From Paenibacillus sinopodophylli (GTDB lineage Bacteria; Bacillota; Bacilli; Paenibacillales; Paenibacillaceae), in contig NZ_VDBO01000005.1 in the NCBI RefSeq assembly GCF_005930355.1, positions 124,001 to 188,000 on the forward strand: a stretch of 64,000 nucleotides of DNA. Reading direction: 5' to 3'. This document shows, one piece after another, positions 8,176 to 16,644 of this stretch; position 1 is the first letter of the stretch, and each line of letters opens with the position of its first letter. The notes beneath the pieces are model-generated. The model had not been told where the DNA came from and searched no databases. It was given only the letters and a program-made list of their open reading frames with translations. The position numbers and the translations under genes are program-made.

Positions 8176-9546
8176 TTAAAACAAAACGGTTGACCAAGCT
8201 TTTCTTAATATTTGGACACCAAGCTCCATTTCCTCTTCTTTGATTCCCCCAAAGCCCAAATAAATCTTAGGGTTACCACAATTTAACCGTAATTGAGCAT
8301 CTTGACTTCCGTATACAAGCACACCTTCCTGCCTTGCTAATTCAATCAATGTCTCAGCACTGACAGGGGTAGCAACACATAATTCTATGTGTAATCCTGA
8401 TCCGCTGCTATTGACCTGGACAGACTCTGGCATATGGATGCGTATGAATTGAACCAATGCATCGTGTTTTAAGCGATATATTTTCCGCATCCGCCTTAAA
8501 TGGCGATACCAATGGCCACGGGAAATAAACAGCTGCATAGCCCATTGATTCATTCTCGAAGGGCTGGAGAAAACTTGATCTAATAATCGAAGTTTCTCTA
8601 ATAGATGCAGCGGTAGGATCATATAGTTCATACGTAATGAAGGTGTAAATACTTTTGAAAATGTACCCATGTAGATGACTCTTTCGTTTTTGTCCAGTCC
8701 TTGAAGTGAGAGTATGGGCTTGCCAGATAGTCGAAGCTCCCCATCATAATCATCCTCAATAATATAACCTCTATTTTGATTGGCCCATTGAAGCATTTGT
8801 TGCCTTATAACATAGGGCAAAGGTTCACCTGTTGGACGGTGTGAAGGCGTTACATAAAGTAAGCGAAGCTTATTGGAGGTTAACTCGTGCTCCAGTTCTC
8901 CATTATTATGCATGGAAAAAGGGACAATTTGAAACTTGTTTTGAGTAAAAATAGGTCTAACTTGAGCTATTCCAGGTTTTTCAATCCCAACATAGAGATT
9001 CTCCTCCAGAAGTCTGGAGAGTAAATGAATACTATAAGAAATACCGGTTCCAATCACAATTTGTTCGGGTGAGCATATAACGCCTCTTGAGTTACGAAGA
9101 TATTGTGCCAAGCTTTCTCGCAATGGATATTCACCTTGAGGATCGCCGTATTCGTGAATGGATTGACTATTAAGTGTGAGGGACTCGCCTACTATTGATT
9201 TCCATCTTTGAATGGGAAACGAATCTCCATCAATAGTTAAAAGACTGAAATCAATGTAACCTTCCTTCCATGTTTGTCCCCGTTTATCAAGTTCAGCTTC
9301 CAGCTTTTTATGTACCGAGGAATCAGGATGCTTGGACGATTTTACTGGATAAGGATTAACGACAATTAAGCCCACTCTTTCTTTACTCAGAACATATCCT
9401 TCTTCCAACAGCAAATGATAGGCCGTTTCTATAGTTGTTTTGCTGATATTTAGCTGTCGCCTAAGCGAGCGAATGGACGGTAATTTCATGCCGTCTATCA
9501 AGACGTCATCCTGAATGAGTGCTCGAATATGTTTATATAACTGCAT
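8176..9546 (-). CDS. MocR/GabR-family regulator (GntR helix-turn-helix plus aminotransferase-like domain)
   Basis: The N-terminal winged helix is GntR-like (LPSIRSLRRQLNISKTTIETAYHLLLEEGYV). It is followed by a long fold-type-I aminotransferase-like domain that binds pyridoxal phosphate, with EDDYDGELRL and the expected Schiff-base lysine in YMGTFSKVFTPSLR. Such proteins usually control a divergent gene in vitamin B6 or amino-acid metabolism, here the RidA gene at 9796. The ATG at 9546 cuts off the usual N-terminus: codons continue in frame upstream as DLVLSFHTDEPLY, typical of the family, back to an ATC at 9586-9588 that lies 7 nt from an excellent GGAGGG. The true product is therefore probably 470 residues (8176-9588), with a non-standard or mutated start codon. 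Confidence 0.9.
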   Translation of the reverse strand: MQLYKHIRALIQDDVLIDGMKLPSIRSLRRQLNISKTTIETAYHLLLEEGYVLSKERVGLIVVNPYPVKSSKHPDSSVHKKLEAELDKRGQTWKEGYIDFSLLTIDGDSFPIQRWKSIVGESLTLNSQSIHEYGDPQGEYPLRESLAQYLRNSRGVICSPEQIVIGTGISYSIHLLSRLLEENLYVGIEKPGIAQVRPIFTQNKFQIVPFSMHNNGELEHELTSNKLRLLYVTPSHRPTGEPLPYVIRQQMLQWANQNRGYIIEDDYDGELRLSGKPILSLQGLDKNERVIYMGTFSKVFTPSLRMNYMILPLHLLEKLRLLDQVFSSPSRMNQWAMQLFISRGHWYRHLRRMRKIYRLKHDALVQFIRIHMPESVQVNSSGSGLHIELCVATPVSAETLIELARQEGVLVYGSQDAQLRLNCGNPKIYLGFGGIKEEEMELGVQILRKAWSTVLF

Positions 9547-9585
9547 ATATAGTGGTTCGTCTGTATGAAATGAAAGAACAAGATC

Positions 9586-9601
9586 GATCTTATTTCCCTC
9601 C
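9586..9601 (-). promoter_or_regulatory. Strong ribosome binding site facing an ATC codon in place of ATG
   Basis: On the minus strand GGAGGG (9596-9601) is followed after 7 nt by ATC (9588-9586) and then the family-typical MocR N-terminus. No ATG, GTG or TTG lies in frame between the upstream stop (TAA) and the ATG at 9546. Confidence 0.6.
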
Positions 9602-9795
9602 TCATCTGACCCTTAAATATTGTTACAAACTGATACTATATATAAGGTCATTGTTATTATAGACTTTGTAATAAGTTCCATCAAGATTGCCTATTATTCA
9701 TTCGGAGATTTTGTCGGATTCCATAATACGGTGAAAAGTTCGTGCTTTGCGAGATGGGGATTTAAACTATTGAGAATGTAGGTGGAGTAACAAAT

Positions 9796-10254
9796 ATGAC
9801 TAAGCAAACCATAGCCGAGAAATTGAAGTTGTTGGGGATTGCGCTGCCAATTGCCAGTGAACCTGCTGCTAAATACGCGAATTATGTGAAAGTGAACAAT
9901 TTATTGTTTGTTTCAGGAAAGGGACCTACGGGGAATCCTAAGGGTAAACTTGGAGGGGATTTTACAACAGAAGAAGGCTATCAGTTCGCCAGACAGGCTG
10001 GAATTGTAGTTCTTGCTGTATTGGAATCTGCTTTAGTCACATTGGAAAACGTGAAAAGAGTGGTTAAGATTCAAGGTTTTGTGAATGCAACTGCTAATTT
10101 CGAGGAACATCATAAGGTGTTGAATGGTTGTTCTGATTTAATGTTAGAAGTTTTCGGTGAAAAGGGAGTACATGCGCGTTCCGTTTTTGGAGCTGTTTCA
10201 GTAAGAGACAATCTTCCCATTATTATTGATTCCATTTTTGAAATTGAAGAATAG
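9796..10254 (+). CDS. RidA family protein (YjgF/YER057c/UK114)
   Basis: This 152-residue protein belongs to the RidA family, whose classic members hydrolyse reactive 2-aminoacrylate/imine intermediates made by pyridoxal-phosphate enzymes. Visible hallmarks are the KVNNLLFVSGKGP strand, LENVKRVVKIQGFVNA, and GVHARSVFGAVSVRDNLP, where the Arg corresponds to the conserved family arginine. The length and HARS variant suit the YjgH-like subgroup more than canonical RidA, so imine deaminase activity is not certain. It is divergent from the MocR-type regulator, with a 250-bp gap that probably holds the operator. The ATG follows AGGTGGAG by about 6 nt. Confidence 0.88.
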   Translation: MTKQTIAEKLKLLGIALPIASEPAAKYANYVKVNNLLFVSGKGPTGNPKGKLGGDFTTEEGYQFARQAGIVVLAVLESALVTLENVKRVVKIQGFVNATANFEEHHKVLNGCSDLMLEVFGEKGVHARSVFGAVSVRDNLPIIIDSIFEIEE

Positions 10255-10410
10255 AGTGCTCAAATTTCCAGATAAGCATTTTGCTAAGCGGCAGTCACTC
10301 GTTATTTCCAATGCCAATGATTCATACAACGCTACGAAAAGTGTTCTTACAAATTATGCTATAATAGGGTGGGTTTTAAACCTGAATATTTCAAGAAAGA
10401 GGAATACCCT

Positions 10411-11535
10411 ATGAACTTATACTATTCCATGCTCGGTCGATTGCTGGACGGGAGAACGCCGGTCCACAATGAAGGATACTATATGATAGACGATCAGAAT
10501 GAGGTTGTGTTTTGCAAAAAACCTCCCGCTGAAGTGGAGATCGTAACGCTTGGGGATTTTACGAATGCATTGGTCGAGGGATGCAAACAAGTTATTTGTT
10601 CTTTTGCTAAAACCTCTGATAACAAAGACGTGTATGCTTTTAACCTATATACGGATGAGCACAAATTTATTTGTGTTTATATGAACACGTTGAGTTATTT
10701 TGAAAATACGTTGGCTAAGTATCAAGATAGATATGAAAATTATTATGAACAGCATGAGATTCAGTCGCTCAAGTATAATAGTGGGGATTTCGACCTTCAG
10801 TTTGGGCAGGACCATATGGGGGAATACGGGCGTTACGTTACTCAATTCGAAACGATTGCTTACTGTGCATCGGATATCGACAAAGAGCATGCTGAACAGG
10901 CCATGGAAGGTGTTCCGGTCGTCGCTTTTGAAGCTGGAATTATCGAAGATGGATATTATGTTTGTGCAATCGAGGCCATGCAACGACTAGTGAATGAGGA
11001 CGCGTTTAATAGCTTGGATAAAACCGATAATTTTATTGCCTATGCTTCAACTGGAGAGGATGGTTTAGATTACGATATCGTAATGAGAAAAACGATCGAC
11101 GCAAATTTGTATTATCTTGTATTCCCAGAGATGAAGGAATCAGATGAGAAGTTTGACGAAGCAATAAACGAAAGCAAGCATTTAACGGTTTCCGATGCTA
11201 TTTCGTATTGGACGGATATCATTCATAATAATAACAGTTTGGAACCTTCGTTTACTTATATTAAGCCTACAATGGAGATTTTTGTACAGCTGGAGAGGTT
11301 TGGGAGTGAGTTAGCGCAAGAATGCTTGGATAAATTAACGGAATTACCAAGTCTAGAGAATTTAGATAACGCTGATTATGAGAAGATTGGCTTCTACATA
11401 GAAGCTTTATATTTCTGCGGATCTTTCACTCCTGAACAAATGAAACAGTGCGTCCAAATAGAACAAAGATTTTTGGAGGGTGACGATATTTTAATCGAAT
11501 GTGCAAACGAACTGAAAGCCATAGTAAGCGGTTAG
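10411..11535 (+). CDS. Conserved hypothetical protein, possibly DUF4303-like
   Basis: This is a soluble 374-residue acidic protein with no signal peptide or membrane segment. The start is set at the ATG at 10411 because GAGG lies about 8 nt upstream; a GTG at 10369 adds an unsupported leader. The segment VICSFAKTSDNKDVYAFNLYT (about residues 60-80) and a later YDIVMRKTIDANLYYLVFPE resemble proteins annotated as DUF4303, but I am not sure of this. The C-terminal 100 residues are helical. It stands alone between the RidA gene and a chemotaxis pseudogene. No function can be given. Confidence 0.7.
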   Translation: MNLYYSMLGRLLDGRTPVHNEGYYMIDDQNEVVFCKKPPAEVEIVTLGDFTNALVEGCKQVICSFAKTSDNKDVYAFNLYTDEHKFICVYMNTLSYFENTLAKYQDRYENYYEQHEIQSLKYNSGDFDLQFGQDHMGEYGRYVTQFETIAYCASDIDKEHAEQAMEGVPVVAFEAGIIEDGYYVCAIEAMQRLVNEDAFNSLDKTDNFIAYASTGEDGLDYDIVMRKTIDANLYYLVFPEMKESDEKFDEAINESKHLTVSDAISYWTDIIHNNNSLEPSFTYIKPTMEIFVQLERFGSELAQECLDKLTELPSLENLDNADYEKIGFYIEALYFCGSFTPEQMKQCVQIEQRFLEGDDILIECANELKAIVSG

Positions 11536-11568
11536 GAGACAGGGGGTGGTGGTAGAAACGATGTTAGC

Positions 11569-12447
11569 TTGGCCCTTCATTCCTTTAATACGGCGGGCGC
11601 CGATCAAGGTGCACAAGCATCGCAGAGCATCTCTGAAGCCATTATGGTTGTGGCCGACAGCTCGGAGTGGCAAACGTCCAGTGTACAAGATGGCAGTGAT
11701 GCAGCGGAAAATATAGCGGTGCAAATTTACGGTGTTGCAGCACATAGCTCAGATGTAACAGCTATCGCATCTGAGGCTACTGCCTTGGCAGCAGACGGTT
11801 TTGCCGCTATGAACAAGCTGGGTAGCAAAATGGACGAGATGGGGCCCGGCATTCGTGAGTTGTCGGACACCATTCAAGACCTTAGCGGTTTGTCTGTCAA
11901 AATTGGCGAGGTTGTAGGAAGTATTAGCAACATCGCCCGCCAGACGAATATTCTTTCCTTGAATGCGGCCATTGAGGCATCGCGCTCTGGTGAGGCCGGT
12001 CGAGGTTTTACCGTCGTTGCTGATGAAATTCGGAAGCTTGGAGGACAGTCGATGGTATCTGCGGAACAAATTGCCGGCTTTATTGGTAGCATTCAGGATG
12101 AGATCGCGCTTACGCTTCGCGCATCCGAACAGACGGTAGAACAAGCTGCTCAGGGTAGACAAGCAAGCGAGCTATTTACACGTATCCGCTCATCCGTAGA
12201 ACAGGTTGCAGAAAGCATTTGAAGCGTTTCTACGGCGGCGGAGGAGATTGTCTCTGGTACGGACAGCTTAGCTGGCTCTATTCGCTACATTGCCGATTCC
12301 GCCAGCGAAACCGCTGTTGAATCCGAGAATGTCTCGGCTGCCGTGCAGCAGCAAACGGCCTCGATGGAGGAGGTTGCTTCCTCCTCAGCAGAGCTCGCCA
12401 ACATGGCAGGAAAGCTTCGGAAGCAAATCGATAAATTTAAGCTTTAG
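11569..12447 (+). pseudogene. Methyl-accepting chemotaxis protein remnant (signalling domain, internal stop)
   Basis: The frame encodes the cytoplasmic signalling domain of a chemotaxis receptor, with the highly conserved hairpin tip ([40 protein letters not shown], split here by description). A TGA at 12220-12222 interrupts it. The same frame then continues through a typical receptor C-terminus (AAEEIVSGTDSLAGSI ... VSAAVQQQTASMEEV ... LANMAGKLRKQIDKFKL) to the TAG at 12445-12447. The membrane, sensor and HAMP parts are missing, and the first codons are not preceded by a convincing start. It is therefore a truncated and interrupted relic. Confidence 0.85.
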
Positions 12448-13570
12448 TAGGCTGATCGTTAAAGTCGAAAATTAGAAGCAAAAGATAATAGATACAACAA
12501 AAATTCGTTTCTTCATTCTGGGTTAGCATAGTCTGCTCATAATGAATGGAACGGTTTTTTTGAAGTTGCAAGTCAATTGATATAACAATTGAGCACTCTT
12601 TAACAAAGGAGATAACGTCGCTCGCAAGTTTTTTAACAGATGTCGGAAAAAGTTCCTTACCAATCTGTTGCTTAATATTATTTACTCAACTTTCGCAGCT
12701 ACAAATTAACTCGAATATTTTGGGACTGTAGGGAGTAAACATTTTTTGTGTTTACAAAATAACTTCTTCGTTGGGTATCATGGAAGAGACTAGTAACCAT
12801 TCAAAAAATAATAGATGTGTAAATCTACGGTATACCGTCGTTCCTAACTGACTAGTCTGTTTTTTTAGGTTTTCAGGAATGGTAAATTGCTTCGTTAGGT
12901 TGGGATTCGTAAGTCGTTTGCTCTCTCTGGGTTTACTGGTTTCAGTTGCTATCTCACTTGTACTTAAGGGCGAAAATTGCTTGCGGCTGCTGGAGAGTAG
13001 CCGCGGAGTCTAGTTGACGGGCTAGGATATGGTCTAGTGTTTCTTAAATCAAGTGTAACGATGGTTCGGCAGTTAAACGTGTAATAGTATTTATTTAGAC
13101 GACTCAATTCTTCAGCGCAGCCGTGATAATAAGGTAGTACTAATTGTTCTGGTGTTTGATCATACAAAAGTCTGAGTGTATTCCATGTTAACGCTTGACG
13201 ACTGGTTCGACGGCTTTAGCTTTACTTTGCCCCGATTGACTTTATCATGCTCTCGTCTACCAAACTTATAAATTGTATAACTGAGATGACGACAACAATT
13301 ACGATGCTTAGTCGTGGGTATATGCTCCGTGTTGAGCCTCTTATAAAGTGGAACCTTTAAGGATAATAAAACTCTCATGTACTGAATGCAACACATCTAC
13401 TTCAATATTAGGAATGTCCAGTGTAGGTAGTAAGTTGAGGAGTTGTATCCAATAATTGTTTGGTTCAAATTTGCAGCTTTCAATTTGTTGTGGGTATTTA
13501 AATTTTATATAGTAAAAAAGAGACTTTTGAACTATAATTACAAAAAAAACCAGCGAGGTGTGTGTTCTAA
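12448..13570. other. AT-rich stretch with no supported gene
   Basis: There is no recognisable gene here. Two overlapping minus-strand open frames (12964-13167 and 13160-13396) adjoin in different frames and could be one frame-shifted relic (second part begins YDQTPEQLVLPYYHG), but neither has a ribosome binding site or a family I know. No tRNA, transposase or repeat array is visible. Confidence 0.4.
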
Positions 13571-13891
13571 ATGTATAACAAAGAAGTTGCTTATAATAAT
13601 CTACTAATTTCTTTGAAAAAGACTCTTTCAGATTTCGGAACTATTTATATTGTAAGTAGTGATTTGAGTGAATCTGACTATGATCCTAAAATTTATAGCG
13701 ATAATTTGCATTTGTATCGGGATGAAAATGATAAGTTTATATATTTATATGATAGAAGTGATGATGTTGTAAATAAAGTGTTAATAGGATCGTTAAAAAT
13801 TATTCTACAAAATGTCGTAGCTCGATTAGTTGAAGAAACGCATGAGTTGAATTTATTAGAAGAATATCTAAGTACGGAAGATGGTGTATAA
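13571..13891 (+). CDS. Hypothetical protein, partner of DUF2971 gene
   Basis: This is a 106-residue, Asp-, Tyr- and Leu-rich soluble protein that I do not recognise. GAGGTG lies about 12 nt upstream of the ATG. It ends 8 nt before the DUF2971 gene and shares its strongly AT-rich codon use, unlike the chromosomal genes around them. The pair reads as one acquired unit. In such units the small first gene is often an antitoxin or adaptor, but nothing in this sequence shows that. Confidence 0.65.
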   Translation: MYNKEVAYNNLLISLKKTLSDFGTIYIVSSDLSESDYDPKIYSDNLHLYRDENDKFIYLYDRSDDVVNKVLIGSLKIILQNVVARLVEETHELNLLEEYLSTEDGV

Positions 13892-13899
13892 GGTCAGCT

Positions 13900-14724
13900 A
13901 TGGATAATCTTATATATCACTTTACTGGAGCAACTGCGCTAAAGAGTATCATATTAAATCAAACATTTTGGATCACAAAGAGTGACTACTTAAATGATAC
14001 CACTGAGTTGCATGCAATTAAGCCATTTATACAAAAATTTTTCAAACTGCATAACAAGATGAGTAGAAAAGTTCAAGCTTATATAAATGAACAACTAGAA
14101 AAATACTTAACCGATTACAATTATTATATCTTATCATGCTCTCAGGTAGATGATTCTTTACCTTTATGGAATTATTATTCTGAAAGTGAAGGGTATAGTA
14201 TCGGCATTGACAAAGAAGAGTTTATTAATATGTTTGAACGATATTTTCAAAATATTGATGCAGATGTTAAAGTGAGTATTACTCCGGTTCGTTACGTAGC
14301 AGACTCAGATGAGACTGTAATTAAAGACTTATTATTACCTGTATCATATTTCACGGACCAAGATTTATTGTCAAAAAAAGACATATTAGATGAAATTTGT
14401 TTTGAGCTAGCCAATATGTCTTTTTCTGTTAAGCATGAAGCGTATTCAGCGGAAGAAGAAGAGAGAATTGTAGTTATATGCAAGAAAGACAGCGCCTTAA
14501 CACATAGAGAAGAGTTTAGAGTATTAAATGGTACTTTTATTCCCTATATTGTTTTTAATAAAGAAAATGTTGATGGCTTGAAAGTGCCTATAAAAAAGGT
14601 TAAGCTCAGCCCCTATTTAACAATGGATGTCACTAAAAAGAGTGTTTTATATTTAGTTAATCGAAAATATGAAGATATTAATGAAAAAGATATTTCGCAA
14701 TCAGTAATACCCTCAAGATACTAA
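13900..14724 (+). CDS. DUF2971 domain protein
   Basis: This 274-residue soluble protein has the DUF2971 pattern: an N-terminal IYHFTGATALKSIILNQTFWIT followed by DYLNDTTEL (about residues 30-38), then YYILSCSQVDDSLPLWNYYS and EGYSIGIDKEEF (about residues 85-115). The family is common in accessory regions of bacteria and its biochemical role is not established as far as I know; the layout (a YHFT start and an LNDxxE motif) recalls ADP-ribosyltransferase-like folds, which is only a guess. It follows the 106-residue gene closely, with AAGG as ribosome binding site inside the end of that gene. A good terminator lies about 105 nt downstream. Confidence 0.8.
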   Translation: MDNLIYHFTGATALKSIILNQTFWITKSDYLNDTTELHAIKPFIQKFFKLHNKMSRKVQAYINEQLEKYLTDYNYYILSCSQVDDSLPLWNYYSESEGYSIGIDKEEFINMFERYFQNIDADVKVSITPVRYVADSDETVIKDLLLPVSYFTDQDLLSKKDILDEICFELANMSFSVKHEAYSAEEEERIVVICKKDSALTHREEFRVLNGTFIPYIVFNKENVDGLKVPIKKVKLSPYLTMDVTKKSVLYLVNRKYEDINEKDISQSVIPSRY

Positions 14725-14829
14725 TCAAATTTCTATTGAATAAATATATAAAAAACCATTTTAAATATTATTTCATTTAACGCGTATAATTATGACGCGG
14801 TTTTCTGATATTGGGAAAATACTTATCGT

Positions 14830-14867
14830 GAGGTTGGCCAGCTAAATCTGGTAAACCTCTTTTTTTT
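14830..14867 (+). terminator. Rho-independent terminator of the DUF2971 unit
   Basis: The stem GAGGTT/AACCTC is extended inward by CCAG/CTGG and is followed by a run of about 8 T. Confidence 0.8.
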
Positions 14868-15570
14868 ATCTATACCTGTGAAATATGTGAGCTTGTACTT
14901 CGTCATAGAAATTGTTCATCTGCAATTTACATTAACTATGATGAAGCTGCATACGATGTTGTTGTAATAATGACGCAGTTTTGTGATTTTTTAAGAATCA
15001 TACTGATAACGGAATAAGATGCACATATTATGCTGAAGTATCTGTTTGTAAAGACTAATTAAGCAATACCTAATCTTGTTCTAATTACGAGTTTTTCATA
15101 ATCCCCGAGACGTTAGAGGGAGTGTTAGTTAAAAAATGAAGCAAAACAGGCTATGTAGCCGCTTCGCTAATCATAGAAGCACTGAAACTGCCAGAGACTA
15201 CACAATTCAAGCCGTGGCTTGGGAATTTGTATAATCTTATAGGTTAAACTTCTTAAATGACAGCTGCGCCTTCTGTGCAGATTATTCTAACCCATCGCTT
15301 TCTAACAAGTCATAGAAATGATTACGGTCTTCGTTATCGAATTTACCAATCGTCCGTACCCTAACAGCTTCATACCAACCATACATGTCTAATTCCTCGT
15401 CATTCTTTGCCAGCTGGGCTCTACCCAAGTACCCGTAACATTTGGTCTCAGCGTTTTACCGTCAAACCGGTTCACCCCGATGTTTTATTAACCTTGGTAC
15501 TTGTCTATTATCTAGTCTTTGCTTACAAAACTATTGATAATGATTCTTAAATGATAGGCGGAAACCGACG
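14868..15570. other. Gene-poor stretch with one possible gene relic
   Basis: No complete gene is visible. The minus strand at about 15282-15450 has a protein-like frame (listed separately). The rest shows no repeats or RNA genes that I can recognise. Confidence 0.4.
15282..15450 (-). pseudogene. Possible relic of a small gene (C-terminal fragment)
   Basis: Reading the minus strand, a frame of about 55 codons ends at TAA (15282-15284). Its composition is clearly protein-like, including ELDMYGWYEAVRVRTIGKF and DRNHFYDLLES. A TAA closes the frame upstream and there is no start codon with a ribosome binding site, so I read it as a fragment of a decayed gene of unknown family. Confidence 0.25.
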
Positions 15571-16416
15571 ATGCTAGATACGAAATCTCACACGTTTGGA
15601 GAAATCCATTTTATTACAACGACAGATGGACGCCAGCTGCATCATATGGAGCAAGCGTAGGTGAACTTACCGTCATATTCGAATCGAGTATGGACTTGTC
15701 TCGCTCTACTTGGGGACTTGTGCAGCCGCTTGTCGCCGAACATGCGCGCTCTTGAGCGGGTGCTTGTAGGAGCGAGCCGGACAGTGAGCCAAGGACGCTG
15801 GTCCGAATAGCGGATGATCTGATTCTTTGTTGAACCATTTAGGAACAGGCCCGTTTATCCTCGTCGGGCATAGCTGGGGTGGCCCAATTATTTGCACAGT
15901 GGCAGCGATGGTTCCCGCACGCATACGTGGACTTGTTCTAGTTGATCAAACGGACGAGCATTGCGGATTGTATTTCAAAGAATCGACGGTAAAGCATTAC
16001 GCGAGAATGAATTGGCTTATTCCGATGCTTGCCGGAACTGGCCTGTATAGGCTGATAGGAAGCAAACCCGGCAGTGTCCAGCTTACGGATGTCTATAAGG
16101 ATCACCGCCGGGAGGATTTCATGATGCAGTCGGCTAGAACAATGGTAGCTGAAGAAGGCTTTTCCTTGATGATTTAAGAAGGCTCCACAAACAGCCGCTG
16201 ATGCTCGTTGGCACTGAAGTTTCCGTTATCTCCGGAACTCTAATGACGCGGATGGAGCGGAAGTTCCGCCCGACACTTAACGAAGCTTATAGGCAGACTG
16301 CAGAGGTACTAGCGAATGGCTGCTTGGTAGAGGCACCGCATTCCGTGCATATGGTTATGTATAACGAACCTCAAATGGTCGTGGACGATATAAAACGAAT
16401 AATGGATATGAATTAA
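15571..16416 (+). pseudogene. Alpha/beta-hydrolase pseudogene with several frameshifts
   Basis: The frame starts at ATG 15571 (FGEIHFITTTDGRQLHHME), stops, and continues in another frame as GELTVIFESSMDLSRSTWG LVQPLVAEHARS. The gene resumes at 15827 with the nucleophile elbow VGHSWGG inside LNHLGTGPFILVGHSWGGP, stops at 16177, and ends with the catalytic-His region VEAPHSVHMVMYNEPQMV at 16201-16416. Pieces in order but in different frames show a decayed single alpha/beta-fold hydrolase. The region joining the second and third pieces has lost the part with the usual Asp-containing loop. Confidence 0.85.
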
Positions 16417-16427
16417 CGTTCTAAATA

Positions 16428-16475
16428 AAAATACATCGCCGCTAGAGTTATACATCTAAGGCGATGTATTTTTTT
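16428..16475. terminator. Terminator after the hydrolase pseudogene
   Basis: A 13-bp perfect stem (AAAATACATCGCC with GGCGATGTATTTT), loop of 19 nt, then a T run on the plus strand. The A run on the left makes it workable in both directions. Confidence 0.85.
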
Positions 16476-16644
16476 GTGTTTTGAGTCAACAGGGTGAAAG
16501 ATCTAGGTTTCCTTACGCACGGTAAAACCGCCATAAAGTCATGTTAACCCTCCATAATGACCACTTAGCGCATAAGCGTTCCTAATTCGTAAACCATCGA
16601 TTACATTAATGTATGTGAAGTACATGGATCGAAAGGTGGTCAAC

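Noticed and set aside
10226-10414. Small plus-strand frame overlapping the end of the RidA gene
   Set aside because: Overlaps two better-supported genes, with no ribosome binding site or protein-like composition.
8-12732. TGGGACTGTAGG at the left edge and again near 12720, considered as a repeat element
   Set aside because: Only 12 bases are shared and the flanks differ; no element structure.
12964-13396. Two adjoining minus-strand frames that could be one frame-shifted transposase or recombinase
   Set aside because: The joined peptide shows no catalytic motif or inverted repeats that I can identify, so I do not name it.
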